Below are positions 1 to 10,123 of a stretch of DNA of 64,000 nucleotides, in pieces. The stretch comes from Shewanella marinintestina (GTDB taxonomy: Bacteria > Pseudomonadota > Gammaproteobacteria > Enterobacterales > Shewanellaceae): the NCBI RefSeq assembly GCF_023283845.1, contig NZ_JAKILC010000021.1, positions 31,822-95,821 on the forward strand, given 5' to 3'. Numbering within the stretch: position 1 is the stretch's first letter; every line of letters begins with the position of its first letter. A model generated the notes under the pieces. That model was not told where the DNA came from. It ran no database searches and worked only from the letters and a program-made list of their open reading frames with translations. A program made the translations under genes and the position numbers.

Positions 1-686
1 AGCTCTGCTTTCCAGCCCAATATTTTAGGCATTTGCTCGGCAATCATTGCCATTCGGTCAGAAATATCACTCATGACCTCTGGTACGGTACCAAAGGTGG
101 TAACTGCATCAAATTCACTAATTTGATGAAACTCAAGCCAGTCGGTAAACGCCGACTCTCGGGCGAACGCCATATCCTTAATCGGATGGCTAGCGACATA
201 TTGCTTCACAAACTCTTTATTTTTCTTGAAGTTTGTCCCACCGAGCTTTTGTACTGTCCGCTCAAACTGGTCGCGTAAATTTTTACTTGTTTCAACTGCA
301 GCTGATTGCTGCTCTGCAAACAAATTTTTGCCCGCGCCAGTATCAAAGAACTGCGCCATCTGCTCCGTGAACACCCAGGTATCAACCATAGCTGCTGTAG
401 GCGACGCTTGGAAAATCGTATGTTGCAGGTTTTGCTCAGCATTAATCTTCCACATCAAGGTGTTAGATTGTACTGGAATACTGTCAGTATTACGCTCAAT
501 CAGATCTGCCGCACTTTCTACTTGGCTATAGAAAACCGTACTAAAGTCACGGCTAAACACGCGCATATTAAGTTGATCTTTAGGCAATGGTTCAATACCA
601 CTTTCCAATTTTACTTCTAATAACGAACACGCGTTAAGCAGCACTGCTGCAACAGCAACCACACAAAAGCGAAACATCGCTTTCAT
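1..686 (-). CDS. Lipoprotein of unknown function (3' end beyond window)
   Basis: An open frame reads leftward off the window edge, so the C-terminus is missing. The start ATG at 686 follows a strong GGAGGAGTT ribosome site. The N-terminus is a lipoprotein signal, MKAMFRFCVVAVAAVLLNAC, with lipobox LNAC and predicted lipidated Cys20. The remaining 209 or so visible residues are soluble and helical, with no transmembrane segment and no motif I recognise. The frame is clean throughout, which supports a real gene. Function unknown; envelope location is inferred from the lipobox. Confidence 0.75.
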   Translation of the reverse strand, partial: MKAMFRFCVVAVAAVLLNACSLLEVKLESGIEPLPKDQLNMRVFSRDFSTVFYSQVESAADLIERNTDSIPVQSNTLMWKINAEQNLQHTIFQASPTAAMVDTWVFTEQMAQFFDTGAGKNLFAEQQSAAVETSKNLRDQFERTVQKLGGTNFKKNKEFVKQYVASHPIKDMAFARESAFTDWLEFHQISEFDAVTTFGTVPEVMSDISDRMAMIAEQMPKILGWKAE

Positions 687-944
687 AACTCCTCCAATAA
701 ACATACAAAATACTGAAATTTAAGGTTAAAAATACCTTTTAACTCAATTCTACCATCGGTTTATTTCGTTACCTATTGCTAACTCAATTATGGACTAATA
801 ACAGTGGTTATGAATACTACATGGTAAGATTATAATAGCCGTACTAAAGATAAAGCATTTATAAAGGCTAGCAGTTTAACTTGTAAGATAATTGCCACTC
901 CCCTATCATCCGCTGCAAATTCGAACAAAAATGAATATCAGTAA

Positions 945-1184
945 ATGAAACAATCTCCGTGTGTAGCCAAATGTGGCCTAAATGATGAAGATTACTGTAT
1001 GGGCTGCTACCGGCATATCGATGAGATCGTTGGCTGGGCTCAAGCGAGTGATGAACGTAAAACGGTAATTTGGCAAAACGTCAATCAACGTAAAGCCAGC
1101 ATGCAAGGCGGAGAAAACAGCGCTATCTTAAGTCGTGATAAGTGGTTGGAAGCCGAAAGCAGACTGGAAAAAACGGACCAATAA
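945..1184 (+). CDS. DUF1289 domain protein
   Basis: This 79-residue protein matches the DUF1289 pattern: an N-terminal SPCVAKCGL, then CMGCYRHIDEI and a following tryptophan, giving four cysteines in a CX3C/CX2C arrangement. The family is widespread in proteobacteria; the cysteines suggest metal binding, but no activity is established. The gene stands alone and ends just before a bidirectional terminator shared with the convergent yajD. About 260 bp of AT-rich DNA separates it from the lipoprotein on the other strand. Confidence 0.85.
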   Translation: MKQSPCVAKCGLNDEDYCMGCYRHIDEIVGWAQASDERKTVIWQNVNQRKASMQGGENSAILSRDKWLEAESRLEKTDQ

Positions 1185-1202
1185 TGTTTTTATTCTGGCA
1201 AT

Positions 1203-1229
1203 AAAAAAGCCGCTGATAGCGGCTTTTAC
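1203..1229. terminator. Bidirectional intrinsic terminator
   Basis: Perfect 10-bp stem (1205-1214 with 1218-1227) with a 3-base loop, A-tract on the left and T-tract on the right. It sits between the convergent DUF1289 gene and yajD, and can serve both. Confidence 0.85.
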
Positions 1230-1243
1230 TAGATTAAACAGAG

Positions 1244-1606
1244 TTACTTCTTCAACATACTTTTTAAATCAGCAAACGGATTGTATGTCGCTGCTTCAAC
1301 TTTGGTTTCAGTGGTTGAACCATATTGAATCAACTCTTCAAACTTAGAATGCTCATTGTCATGACAATAAAGACAAAGTAGCTCCCAGTTAGACCCATCT
1401 GATGGATTATTATCGTGATTATGATCGCGATGATGCACCGTCAACTCTCTTAGGTTGGCATTGTTAAATTCACGAGTACAACGACCACAAACCCAAGGAT
1501 AAAGCTTCAACGCTTGTTCGCGATAACCACCTTCACGCTTGGCTTTATAATCTCTTGCTTCGGCCAATACTCGATCTAACTTACTCTGCCCTTGATTTGT
1601 CGACAT
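1244..1606 (-). CDS. yajD: HNH nuclease YajD
   Basis: About 120 residues. The sequence follows E. coli YajD closely: YPWVCGRC, then NLRELTVHHRDHNHDNNP, WELLCLYCHDNEHS and a C-terminal NPFADLK tail. The two CxxC pairs bind the structural zinc of an HNH fold and the HH of TVHH forms the catalytic core. The cellular role is not known. The ATG at 1606 is preferred over one four codons upstream because it has a GAGA site at suitable spacing, whereas the upstream ATG has its purine tract too close. Confidence 0.92.
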   Translation of the reverse strand: MSTNQGQSKLDRVLAEARDYKAKREGGYREQALKLYPWVCGRCTREFNNANLRELTVHHRDHNHDNNPSDGSNWELLCLYCHDNEHSKFEELIQYGSTTETKVEAATYNPFADLKSMLKK

Positions 1607-1709
1607 TACATTTCTCAATTAAAGTTTGTTACCTAGAGCCAATTATATCACTGACTCTAGGGAAGTTTCACCGCAAATTACTGACTAACCTTTTGCCAAT
1701 AATGGCAGG

Positions 1710-3695
1710 CTAAGCGTTAGTTTCACTGCTTAAATACTCTGAGCTTGATAAGTGTAAGTAATGTAAGTATTTCTCATACTGAGTCACTACATCCGCCAAG
1801 ATCTGTTCTTGAGTAAAGCCCATTACGTCATAGTGCTGACCACCGTGCTCTAGGAACACTTCCACGCGGTAGTAGAAGTTATCACCATCATCATTGCTAA
1901 CATCACTGTCTAACGGATTAGAGATGGTATAAGCACGAATACGCAGGCCGTAGACAAAGTCATTATGCTCTTCACTATGAACCACAAAACGGACGCGATT
2001 ATCGAAGTTTAAGATCTCTGCCGAAATCGACCGACTTAAGAAACTTTCACATACTTTTGATAATGCAGGCTGCGCCACATCATCCAAGAAGTCTTGCGCT
2101 TCTTGCTGGCTAGGGTGAGACAGCAATACATCAATATGTGACTCCCAACTAACGTTGGTCTTAGTAAACTGCACACTAGTGTTGTGAGACTGGACGCTGT
2201 TGATCTTAAGCCAGTCATCTTTAAGCGCAATATACAGGCCAAAGCACATCAATAACATTACGATTAAGAATGGTAATGCACTGGCTATTGCTGCTGTTTG
2301 TAACGCTTGTAAGCCACCCGCGAGCAATAGAACCGATGCCACAACACCTTGCATTAACGCCCAGAAAATACGTTGCCATACTGGTGCATTATGGTCGCCA
2401 CCTGATGTCAGGTTATCAATAACCAATGAACCTGAGTCAGACGAAGTAACAAAGAAAGTCACGACTAAACACAGAGCGATTGACGAAAGTAATGTAGAGA
2501 ATGGCATATGCTCAAAAAACACAAATAGTGCAACTGAGACATCTTTTGAAACGGCATCAGATAGATACGTCGCACCACCAGAAATCGCTTCAATCGCGCT
2601 GTTACCAAAACCAGTCATCCACATGAATGTCAATGCTGATGGCACGAACAGCACACCCACTAAGAATTCTCGAATAGTACGGCCACGAGAAACTCGGGCA
2701 ATAAAGGTACCAACAAATGGTGACCATGAGATCCACCAGCCCCAATAAAGTAGAGTCCAACCACCAATCCAGTCATTCTTCTGCTCGTAAGCATACAAGT
2801 TAAATGTTTTACCTACGATATCGCTAAGATAGGCACCGGTGTTTTGTACAAACGCCTGCATTAACTCTACTGTTGGGCCAAAGATAAATACAAACACTAG
2901 CAATAAAACAGCGAGAAGAAGGTTTAGCTCACTTAAACGCTTAACGCCTTTATCTAAGCCAGAGAAAACCGATATTGTAGCAATGCTACAGACACCAATA
3001 ATCAAAAAGACTTGAACCGTCGTACTGACAGGTACATCTAACAAATAATTAAGACCAGAGTTAAGCTGTAATACACCAAAACCTAGTGATGTCGCCACAC
3101 CAAACATAGTACCTAATACTGCGAAGGTATCGACAGCATGGCCAATCGGGCCATAAATCTTGTCACCAATAAGCGGGTAAAGTGCACTTCTTGGTAATAA
3201 TGGCAGCTTATGACGATATGCGAAGTACGCCAAACTAAGCGCGACTACTGCATAAATGGCCCAAGCATGGATCCCCCAATGGAAGAAGGTGATCTTCATT
3301 GCATCTTTTGCTGCTTGAATTGTCATAGGATCAGCATCAGGCGGCGCCATATAATGCATCACGGGTTCTGCAACTCCAAAGAACATAAGACCAATACCCA
3401 TACCAGCTGAGAACAACATAGAGATCCAGCTTTTATAGGTGTAATCGGGTTCGGAATGGTCAGGGCCGAGTTTAATGTCGCCGAAACGACTGACCATGAC
3501 AAAAATAATAAATATTAAAAAGACTGCCACGCCTAAGATGTAAAGCCAGCCAGCTTTAAGTTCAAACCAGGATTGAGCGGTTTTAAAAACATCTTGGGAT
3601 TGAGTCGGCCAAATAGCACAAACGGCTACCATTAAGGTGATTAAAATAACTGATGAAAAAAAGACGGGTGGATTAATGCTCGATTTTATCGACAT
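1710..3695 (-). CDS. betT: BCCT-family betaine/choline/carnitine transporter (BetT-like)
   Basis: A roughly 660-residue inner-membrane transporter that takes up quaternary ammonium osmolytes. About 12 hydrophobic segments are visible. BCCT hallmarks include SAGMGIGLMFFGVAEP near residue 100 and the tryptophan-rich YWGWWISWSPFVGTFIARVS. A hydrophilic C-terminal extension of about 150 residues matches the long, E. coli BetT-type (677 aa) subgroup, where this tail senses osmotic conditions. No choline oxidation genes lie nearby, so a transport-only role is likely; exact substrate is not determinable. The ATG at 3695 is preferred to a GTG nine codons upstream. Confidence 0.88.
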   Translation of the reverse strand: MSIKSSINPPVFFSSVILITLMVAVCAIWPTQSQDVFKTAQSWFELKAGWLYILGVAVFLIFIIFVMVSRFGDIKLGPDHSEPDYTYKSWISMLFSAGMGIGLMFFGVAEPVMHYMAPPDADPMTIQAAKDAMKITFFHWGIHAWAIYAVVALSLAYFAYRHKLPLLPRSALYPLIGDKIYGPIGHAVDTFAVLGTMFGVATSLGFGVLQLNSGLNYLLDVPVSTTVQVFLIIGVCSIATISVFSGLDKGVKRLSELNLLLAVLLLVFVFIFGPTVELMQAFVQNTGAYLSDIVGKTFNLYAYEQKNDWIGGWTLLYWGWWISWSPFVGTFIARVSRGRTIREFLVGVLFVPSALTFMWMTGFGNSAIEAISGGATYLSDAVSKDVSVALFVFFEHMPFSTLLSSIALCLVVTFFVTSSDSGSLVIDNLTSGGDHNAPVWQRIFWALMQGVVASVLLLAGGLQALQTAAIASALPFLIVMLLMCFGLYIALKDDWLKINSVQSHNTSVQFTKTNVSWESHIDVLLSHPSQQEAQDFLDDVAQPALSKVCESFLSRSISAEILNFDNRVRFVVHSEEHNDFVYGLRIRAYTISNPLDSDVSNDDGDNFYYRVEVFLEHGGQHYDVMGFTQEQILADVVTQYEKYLHYLHLSSSEYLSSETNA

Positions 3696-4136
3696 AGAAT
3701 TACCGGGGTTGATGAAGTACACGCAATTGTTCTAACTTTGCGTGACGAGGCCGCCAGAAATTTAAGCGTATTGATTAGTAATACACTGGCGGAGTTATTC
3801 ATGTGCAGTTCTACTCGCAAATGGTACTCAGCTAAAGTCTGTTTTATAAGCAAAAGTGAGTCCTTTATTATAGAAAATACTTCTGATTAATTAACATCTT
3901 ATACCCATCAACAAAATAGCACTTAAGCCCTAGTAGCTAGCGCAAGCTAAAGAAATAAGCACTTACTTACCTTGAAAGGCATAACAAATCACATTGAATA
4001 ACCAAACCTAAATAAACCAGCTTACTGGCGCGCTCAGCTATTAAATGGGATTTCATTTACGGGAAGCAACAACACAAAATTCACTTACACTATACATTAT
4101 TTATCGTACTAAGGATTTCGTCTATAGCTCAAAAAC
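3696..4136. other. Intergenic region without a recognised gene
   Basis: About 440 bp of AT-rich DNA between the transporter gene and the phoU terminator. I see no credible reading frame or RNA gene. It must hold the promoter of the transporter gene (minus strand). Confidence 0.5.
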
Positions 4137-4164
4137 AAAAAAAGCAGCTTATCGCTGCTTTTTT
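4137..4164. terminator. Intrinsic terminator downstream of phoU
   Basis: Stem AGCAGC (4143-4148) with GCTGCT (4154-4159), loop of 5, flanked by A- and T-tracts. It lies about 100 bp after the phoU stop, with a U-run in both directions, and ends the pst operon. Confidence 0.75.
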
Positions 4165-4261
4165 GTATCGCTAAAGTCAACAATTACCCAAAACTGTGAG
4201 GTTAATCGCATTGCGTTTTATTAACAATCGCGCGAGCACAGAAAACAACTGCTTATAAACT

Positions 4262-4972
4262 TTAAAATTTAAGGTCTTTTTCCATCTCTTCATATGAGAT
4301 ATGGCGTACATCTTTACCTTTCACATAGTAAATGATGTACTCACAAATATTCTGACAGCGATCTCCGACACGCTCTACTGCGCGAGCCGCCCATAATACG
4401 TCCAGCACTTCAGGAATTGAACGAGGATCGGCCATCATATAAGTCATCAATTGACGAATAATACCTTCGTATTCTTTATCGAGTTTAGTGTCTTCTTTAT
4501 GCAACTCAAAAGCGACATCAGCATCCATACGCGCTAATGCATCGAGGGTTGAGTGCAATGTACGGGTCGCATGACGTCCCATATTTTCAATGCTCACCAG
4601 TAGCGGTTGCTGATTCTTAGAACGCTTATCCATAGCAGCTTTAGCAATTTTTACGCAGGCATCGCCAATACGTTCTAGATCGGTAATGGTCTTTGAAATG
4701 GCCAACACTAAGCGTAAATCACTGGCTGCGGGCTGGCGCTTAGCGATAATACGGGTGCATTCCTCGTCAATGGCGACTTCCATACCATTAACTTTATGAT
4801 CGCCATCAATAACCTTTTGTGCAAGTTCAGCATCTAAAGCACCTAACGCATCTAACGATTGTTCAAGTTGGCGTTCAACCAGGCCACCCATAGCTAAAAC
4901 ACGGTTACGAATATCGTCTAGTTCAGCATTAAACTGACCTGAGATATGTTTATTTAAATTCATGTTTTCCAT
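4262..4972 (-). CDS. phoU: Phosphate-specific transport accessory protein PhoU
   Basis: The 236-residue length equals typical PhoU (about 240). It is a cytoplasmic protein of two three-helix bundles. The metal-binding repeats are visible as ITDLERIGDACVKIAK near residue 95 and ARAVERVGDRCQNICEY near residue 200. PhoU links the Pst transporter to the PhoR kinase and represses the Pho regulon when phosphate is plentiful. It is the last gene of pstCAB-phoU, 21 bp after pstB, the usual order. Confidence 0.96.
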   Translation of the reverse strand: MENMNLNKHISGQFNAELDDIRNRVLAMGGLVERQLEQSLDALGALDAELAQKVIDGDHKVNGMEVAIDEECTRIIAKRQPAASDLRLVLAISKTITDLERIGDACVKIAKAAMDKRSKNQQPLLVSIENMGRHATRTLHSTLDALARMDADVAFELHKEDTKLDKEYEGIIRQLMTYMMADPRSIPEVLDVLWAARAVERVGDRCQNICEYIIYYVKGKDVRHISYEEMEKDLKF

Positions 4973-4993
4973 TGCATTAATATCCTATCTCAA

Positions 4994-5812
4994 TTAACCG
5001 TAACGACCGGTAATGTAGTCTTCGGTCTTTTTCTTTTTCGGCGTGGTAAAAATGGTGTTAGTGTCTGCATATTCAATCAATTCACCCATATACATAAATG
5101 CAGTTTGATCAGACACACGTGCCGCTTGTTGCATGTTATGCGTTACGATAACAACCGTATATTTCGATTTAAGGTCGGTAATCAACTCTTCAATCGTCAG
5201 TGTTGAGATAGGATCCAGCGCAGATGTTGGTTCATCAAGCAGCAATACTTCTGGCTCGATAGCAATGGCGCGAGCAATCACCAAACGTTGCTGCTGACCA
5301 CCCGATAAGCCAAAAGCGTTATCATGTAATCTGTCTTTTACTTCATCCCAAATCGCTGCGCCGCGCAGTGAACGCTCAGCGGCATCATCGAGATCACGAC
5401 GGTTATTTACCCCTTGTAAGCGAAGACCATAAACCACGTTCTCGTAAATCGATTTAGGGAATGGGTTTGGACGCTGGAATACCATGCCTACATTACGGCG
5501 CAGCGCTGCTACATCAACTTTCTTATCGTAAATATTTTGCCCATGCAGCATGATCTCACCACCAATATGGCAGTTATCGACTAAGTCGTTCATGCGGTTA
5601 ATACAGCGAAGTAGTGTGGACTTACCACAACCACTTGGGCCGATGAAAGCCGTGACTTTTTTCTTAGGGATCTTCATCGACACATCAAAAAGTGCCTGCT
5701 TATCGCCATATTTAAGATCTAAGTTACGGATCTCTAAGGCTGTTTGTTCTTGAGTTAAGTTTTCTAGGTCTAGCATATCAGTCTTCATTACCGATTGATC
5801 TATTGAAATCAT
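4994..5812 (-). CDS. pstB: Phosphate ABC transporter ATP-binding protein PstB
   Basis: 272 residues. Walker A GPSGCGKST, Q-loop region VFQRPNPFP, signature LSGGQQQRL and Walker B VLLLDEPTSALDP are all intact, and the protein ends in the family-typical YITGRYG. It hydrolyses ATP to drive phosphate import through PstC/PstA at the inner membrane. It follows pstA by 31 bp and precedes phoU. Confidence 0.97.
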   Translation of the reverse strand: MISIDQSVMKTDMLDLENLTQEQTALEIRNLDLKYGDKQALFDVSMKIPKKKVTAFIGPSGCGKSTLLRCINRMNDLVDNCHIGGEIMLHGQNIYDKKVDVAALRRNVGMVFQRPNPFPKSIYENVVYGLRLQGVNNRRDLDDAAERSLRGAAIWDEVKDRLHDNAFGLSGGQQQRLVIARAIAIEPEVLLLDEPTSALDPISTLTIEELITDLKSKYTVVIVTHNMQQAARVSDQTAFMYMGELIEYADTNTIFTTPKKKKTEDYITGRYG

Positions 5813-5843
5813 GTTCTGTCCTACTGCTTAGGATAATCGTCAA

Positions 5844-7496
5844 TTAATGCTCAAGCGAACGATATTTTTCGCGTAAGTGGTTTCGTACACCAATGGCAGT
5901 TAAGTTAAGCGCCACAATTACCGAGACCAAAAGGAATGAAGTAGCGTATACCAAAGGACGCGCTGCTTCGACGTTAGGGCTTTGGAAACCAACATCGTAG
6001 ATGTGGAAACCTAAGTGCATGAACTTTCGCTCTAGATGCACAAATGGGAAATTCATATCAATCGGTAGTGTTGGCGCAAGCTTTACCACACCCACTAACA
6101 TCAATGGTGCAACCTCACCCGCCGCACGAGCAACCGCTAAAATTAAGCCAGTCATAATCGCAGGACTTGCCATTGGAATAATAATTCGCCATAGGGTTTC
6201 TGCTTTGGTTGCACCAAGCGCTAAGCTACCTTGGCGCACAGAGCTTGGAATGCGGCTTAATCCCTCTTCTGTTGATACAATCACCACAGGCAGAGTTAAA
6301 ATCGCCAAAGTTAAGGCGGACCAAATCACACCTGGCGATCCAAAGGTTGGAGCAGGTAAAGCCTCAGGGTAGAACAACTGATCCAACGTGCCACCAAACA
6401 TATAAACAAAGAAACCTAAACCAAATACACCGTAAACAATTGAAGGTACACCGGCTAAGTTAATCACCGCAATACGGATCATCTTAGTCACAGGGCCTTT
6501 CTTAGCGTATTCATGTAAGTAAATAGCAGCGATAACCCCAAACGGCGTGACAATCACAGCCATCAGCATGACCATAAATACGGTACCAAAAATTGCCGGG
6601 AATACACCGCCTTCAGTGTTGGCCTCACGTGGGTCGTCGCTTACAAATTTACCAACACCAATAAACCAATGGCCGATTTTTCCCATCACACCTAAACGGT
6701 TGGCGTAAGTCACATCTAAAATACTGTCTAGCTTTAAAGTCACTTCTTCACCGCGCATATCACGGATAACAACTGCGTCTCTGCCCGCTGCCGTTTTTAG
6801 TGCGAAGAACTCTTTCTCTACAACTTGGTATTCAGCATTAAGTTTGGCACGTGCCGCATCAATCTCGGCTTTTCGAGTGTCTGTTAGCGCGTTGTCTAGT
6901 TCGTAACGACGCGACTTCAAACGTAAGTTCTCTAACTCGTAGTTAATTGAGCCTATTACGCCTTTTTGCAGGTCAAGCGCTTGATCATTAAGCTCTACAG
7001 CGCGATCAATATGAGATTCAAAATCCGCCTCGATATTTTGCGAGGTTGAACGCTTACCATCTTCTATGATCGCTACAGGGTAGCCATAAAAATCGCCATT
7101 CTTACTGCGTTCAATCACGGCAATATCGTTGGGCTTAGAGCGTGAAATAATATCTGTCGCTAAAATCCAGCGGAAATCTAAGCCGACAAACTCACGGTTA
7201 CCCGTTTTAACCAAATAACGAGTAATGTTCTCACCCACTTCAGATTCAAACTTATGTCCAGCAGCTATTAAACGCTCTGTAGGCACTTCTTCTTTATCGT
7301 AAACTTCACCAATCAAGGTATAACGCTCGCCTTGCTGACTTTTCATCTCCCACTGATAAATATCAGCAGGCCAAAAGTAACTGAGACCACGCCACGCTAT
7401 CAGCAGCAACAAACCCAGAACTGCAATCAAACAGACGCTAACTGCGCCGCTGGTCATCCAAATCCAAGGTGACCCCGATTTAAACCACTTACCCAT
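5844..7496 (-). CDS. pstA: Phosphate ABC transporter permease PstA (long form)
   Basis: 550 residues, against about 296 in E. coli PstA. One N-terminal membrane segment (about 13-38) precedes an extra hydrophilic, coiled-coil-rich region of about 240 residues, probably periplasmic. The usual permease domain follows (about 300-540), with the EAA loop around GSLALGATKAETLWRIIIP. Enlarged PstA proteins are common in Shewanella, Vibrio and Pseudomonas relatives. Role: membrane channel half-subunit for phosphate. It follows pstC by 86 bp. Confidence 0.94.
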   Translation of the reverse strand: MGKWFKSGSPWIWMTSGAVSVCLIAVLGLLLLIAWRGLSYFWPADIYQWEMKSQQGERYTLIGEVYDKEEVPTERLIAAGHKFESEVGENITRYLVKTGNREFVGLDFRWILATDIISRSKPNDIAVIERSKNGDFYGYPVAIIEDGKRSTSQNIEADFESHIDRAVELNDQALDLQKGVIGSINYELENLRLKSRRYELDNALTDTRKAEIDAARAKLNAEYQVVEKEFFALKTAAGRDAVVIRDMRGEEVTLKLDSILDVTYANRLGVMGKIGHWFIGVGKFVSDDPREANTEGGVFPAIFGTVFMVMLMAVIVTPFGVIAAIYLHEYAKKGPVTKMIRIAVINLAGVPSIVYGVFGLGFFVYMFGGTLDQLFYPEALPAPTFGSPGVIWSALTLAILTLPVVIVSTEEGLSRIPSSVRQGSLALGATKAETLWRIIIPMASPAIMTGLILAVARAAGEVAPLMLVGVVKLAPTLPIDMNFPFVHLERKFMHLGFHIYDVGFQSPNVEAARPLVYATSFLLVSVIVALNLTAIGVRNHLREKYRSLEH

Positions 7497-7582
7497 TAGC
7501 TAAACCTCTTAAGGCATTTGCCGAAATTGTATTTAGTGAAATTTTATTCAACATCATTTTCTTATCATCCATAACAATGGGG

Positions 7583-9838
7583 TTAAAGTGAGCTATAACG
7601 TTCACGCAAACGCTGTCTCACCACTTCCGCAATCGTGTTGAAGAAGAAAGTAAAGATAAACAATACAAAGGCCGCTAAGAACAGCACTCGGTAATGCGAG
7701 CTGCCAATGGCAGATTCTGGCATTTCAACCGCAATATTCGCAGCGAGCGTACGCATACCTTCAAACACACTCCACTCCATTATCGCCGTATTACCCGTAG
7801 CCATAAGTACAATCATGGTCTCACCGACAGCACGGCCAAGTCCCATCATCACCGCCGAGAAAATACCTGGGCTGGCCGTTAGCAACACTACCCGAGTCAA
7901 AGTCTGCCAAGTCGTTGCACCGAGTGCCAAACTACCGTTTGATAAATGACGTGGCACTGAAAATACGGCATCTTCGGCAATAGAGAAAATAGTAGGAATA
8001 ACCGCAAAGCCCATCGCAATACCGACCACTAAAGCGTTACGTTGGTCGAACGTAATACCTAGCTCGTTAGTGATAAACATACGTGTATCACCATCAAACA
8101 GGGCTAACTCTAGTGTTGGGCTAATAGCAAATGAGAACCAACCGATAAAGATAATCACTGGCAGTAACATTAGTTCTTGATACGTTTCAGGTAGACGCAG
8201 CTTCCACGTCGCTGGCAGTTTATGCCAAGCAAATGCGGTGCTTAATATCGATATGGGCAGTAAAACTAACAAGGTTAATATGCCGGGCAAGTTGTCTTCA
8301 ATTAACGGCGCTAACCAAAGACCCGCTAAGAAACCTAAAATCACCGTTGGCAGTGCTTCCATGATTTCAATGGTTGGTTTAACGATTGCGCGCACTTTAG
8401 GTGACATGAAGTAAGCGGTATACACCGCACCAGCAATAGCTAAAGGTGTCGCAAACAGCATGGCGTAAAGTGCGGCTTTCATGGTACCAAACGCCAATGG
8501 CATTAAGCTTAGTTTAGCTTCAAAGTCATCTGAGCCCGAGGTTGACTGCCATACATATTTAGGCTCTGGGTAGCCTTCGTACCATACCTTTTCCCACATC
8601 GCACTCCAAGAAACCTCTGGGTGAGTGTTTGATACGCTAAAGAGATTGAGTTTGCCATCAGCCTCAACAACCAAAGCATTTGAGCGAGGGCTAAATCCTA
8701 GGGTTCCTGGGTTATTTAGCTGAAAGTTTTCTGAAAACAACTCTCTTTCACTAGTGGTATATAACAGGCTTAATTTACCCGTTTCAGTAATAGTGACAAA
8801 GCTTTTGCGATAAAACTCTGAGGCTACACTGGCGATATCACCTTCAACTTCAAAGCTGCGGATCTCTTGATATTGACGGCCTTGCTCACCATTTACTTGG
8901 AAGTATTGCTGTACCAGCCCAGTGTCATAGCTCACAAGTAATGAACTCGCTCCTGCCAATAGAGTGACGTTGGTGACTTTGGCGTTAGCACGAGCCAGCG
9001 ATAAAACTTGACTTAGCTGAACCGCTTCCGCATCGCGAATGTCGTAAATGAATAGTTTATTGTCTGAGCTTAAGATCAACTGGCGTTGATCAGGCGTCAT
9101 TAGCTGTTGCTGCACATTAACCGGTGAGTCAGGAATGATGCTGTTATATGCCACCCACTCCACTTCTTCGGTCATCATGTTTTCCTCACCCTCTTGGCGA
9201 GAAAGATGCCAAATCTTGTCATCGGTTTGATAAACAAAACTCATTTTGTCGCTGCTGTAATCAAATACCAGCCTGTCTAATGCTCTACCTAACGGATCGA
9301 CCGTTAAGGCTTCATTACCATTAGCAAAACGAATTCTAGGTGTGATCAGTCGCTTGTCATTTGGGTAAGTCACCCCAAACTCCACCCCTGCAATAATTAC
9401 CTGACCATTATTTAAGCCAAGAGCAAAACGTTGCTCGCTAGGCATAGCCGCAGAGCTACTTACTACATGAGTCCCTGCTGGTGTATTAATTTGCTCACTT
9501 CTTAATAGTTGTGATGTATGCGTATCATAAAAATCAACTTTACCAAGTTGCGATACTCGATACATGATTTCATTTTGCTCATCACTACCCACCATTAATG
9601 CTGGCTGGCTATCATGAAACTCAGCACTAACGACTGGAGCGACTTCAGCACTATCGAAGATTGGCTTTACCACATAAAGTAGATAAAAGAAGATCAATAG
9701 CAGCGCCACAAATACCATGGTACCACCTACGGTGACACCAATTTGGGCTGCTTTATCCTTGATTGCTCTGCGTGAACTACCGTTGTTTATCAACAGGTTT
9801 TTCGCAGCAGGTCCAGGTTGAGTTACCTGAGTTTCCAT
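7583..9838 (-). CDS. pstC: Phosphate ABC transporter permease PstC (long form)
   Basis: 751 residues, more than twice E. coli PstC (319). An N-terminal membrane segment (about 36-58) is followed by a roughly 370-residue soluble region, rich in short beta-type stretches and probably periplasmic, then the permease domain (about 450-745). The EAA loop is near NGSLALGATTWQTLTRVVL. First gene of pstCAB-phoU, with a Pho box about 130 bp upstream. No pstS gene is adjacent, so the phosphate-binding protein must be encoded elsewhere. Confidence 0.94.
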   Translation of the reverse strand: METQVTQPGPAAKNLLINNGSSRRAIKDKAAQIGVTVGGTMVFVALLLIFFYLLYVVKPIFDSAEVAPVVSAEFHDSQPALMVGSDEQNEIMYRVSQLGKVDFYDTHTSQLLRSEQINTPAGTHVVSSSAAMPSEQRFALGLNNGQVIIAGVEFGVTYPNDKRLITPRIRFANGNEALTVDPLGRALDRLVFDYSSDKMSFVYQTDDKIWHLSRQEGEENMMTEEVEWVAYNSIIPDSPVNVQQQLMTPDQRQLILSSDNKLFIYDIRDAEAVQLSQVLSLARANAKVTNVTLLAGASSLLVSYDTGLVQQYFQVNGEQGRQYQEIRSFEVEGDIASVASEFYRKSFVTITETGKLSLLYTTSERELFSENFQLNNPGTLGFSPRSNALVVEADGKLNLFSVSNTHPEVSWSAMWEKVWYEGYPEPKYVWQSTSGSDDFEAKLSLMPLAFGTMKAALYAMLFATPLAIAGAVYTAYFMSPKVRAIVKPTIEIMEALPTVILGFLAGLWLAPLIEDNLPGILTLLVLLPISILSTAFAWHKLPATWKLRLPETYQELMLLPVIIFIGWFSFAISPTLELALFDGDTRMFITNELGITFDQRNALVVGIAMGFAVIPTIFSIAEDAVFSVPRHLSNGSLALGATTWQTLTRVVLLTASPGIFSAVMMGLGRAVGETMIVLMATGNTAIMEWSVFEGMRTLAANIAVEMPESAIGSSHYRVLFLAAFVLFIFTFFFNTIAEVVRQRLRERYSSL

Positions 9839-9967
9839 TAAGAACCTCGATTATTCTAAAGCCAGTCAAACTTTAACTGGGATTGTATTAACGACTATGC
9901 TAACACTAGGGATATGTCGCGTTTAAAATCAAAATCTACATACGCATATTTTAATGTGGTGCATTAT

Positions 9968-9996
9968 ATGACGCAAAAATGACACTAGTGTTACAG
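9968..9996 (-). promoter_or_regulatory. Pho box (PhoB binding site) of the pst operon
   Basis: Read on the minus strand, three 7-base units CTGTAAC, GTGTCAT and GCGTCAT start at exact 11-base intervals (plus-strand positions 9990-9996, 9979-9985, 9968-9974) separated by AT-rich 4-base spacers. This is the PhoB direct-repeat architecture. It sits upstream of pstC and predicts induction on phosphate starvation. Confidence 0.85.
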
Positions 9997-10123
9997 CCGT
10001 GAACTAAAACCTGATCAACATTCAATAAGATCACCAAATAAAATGCTCAGAAAAATTGAGCTATCTATTTAAATTTTTACAAGAATATACGGATTGATGC
10101 GATAAATAATGGAGTAATATTAA

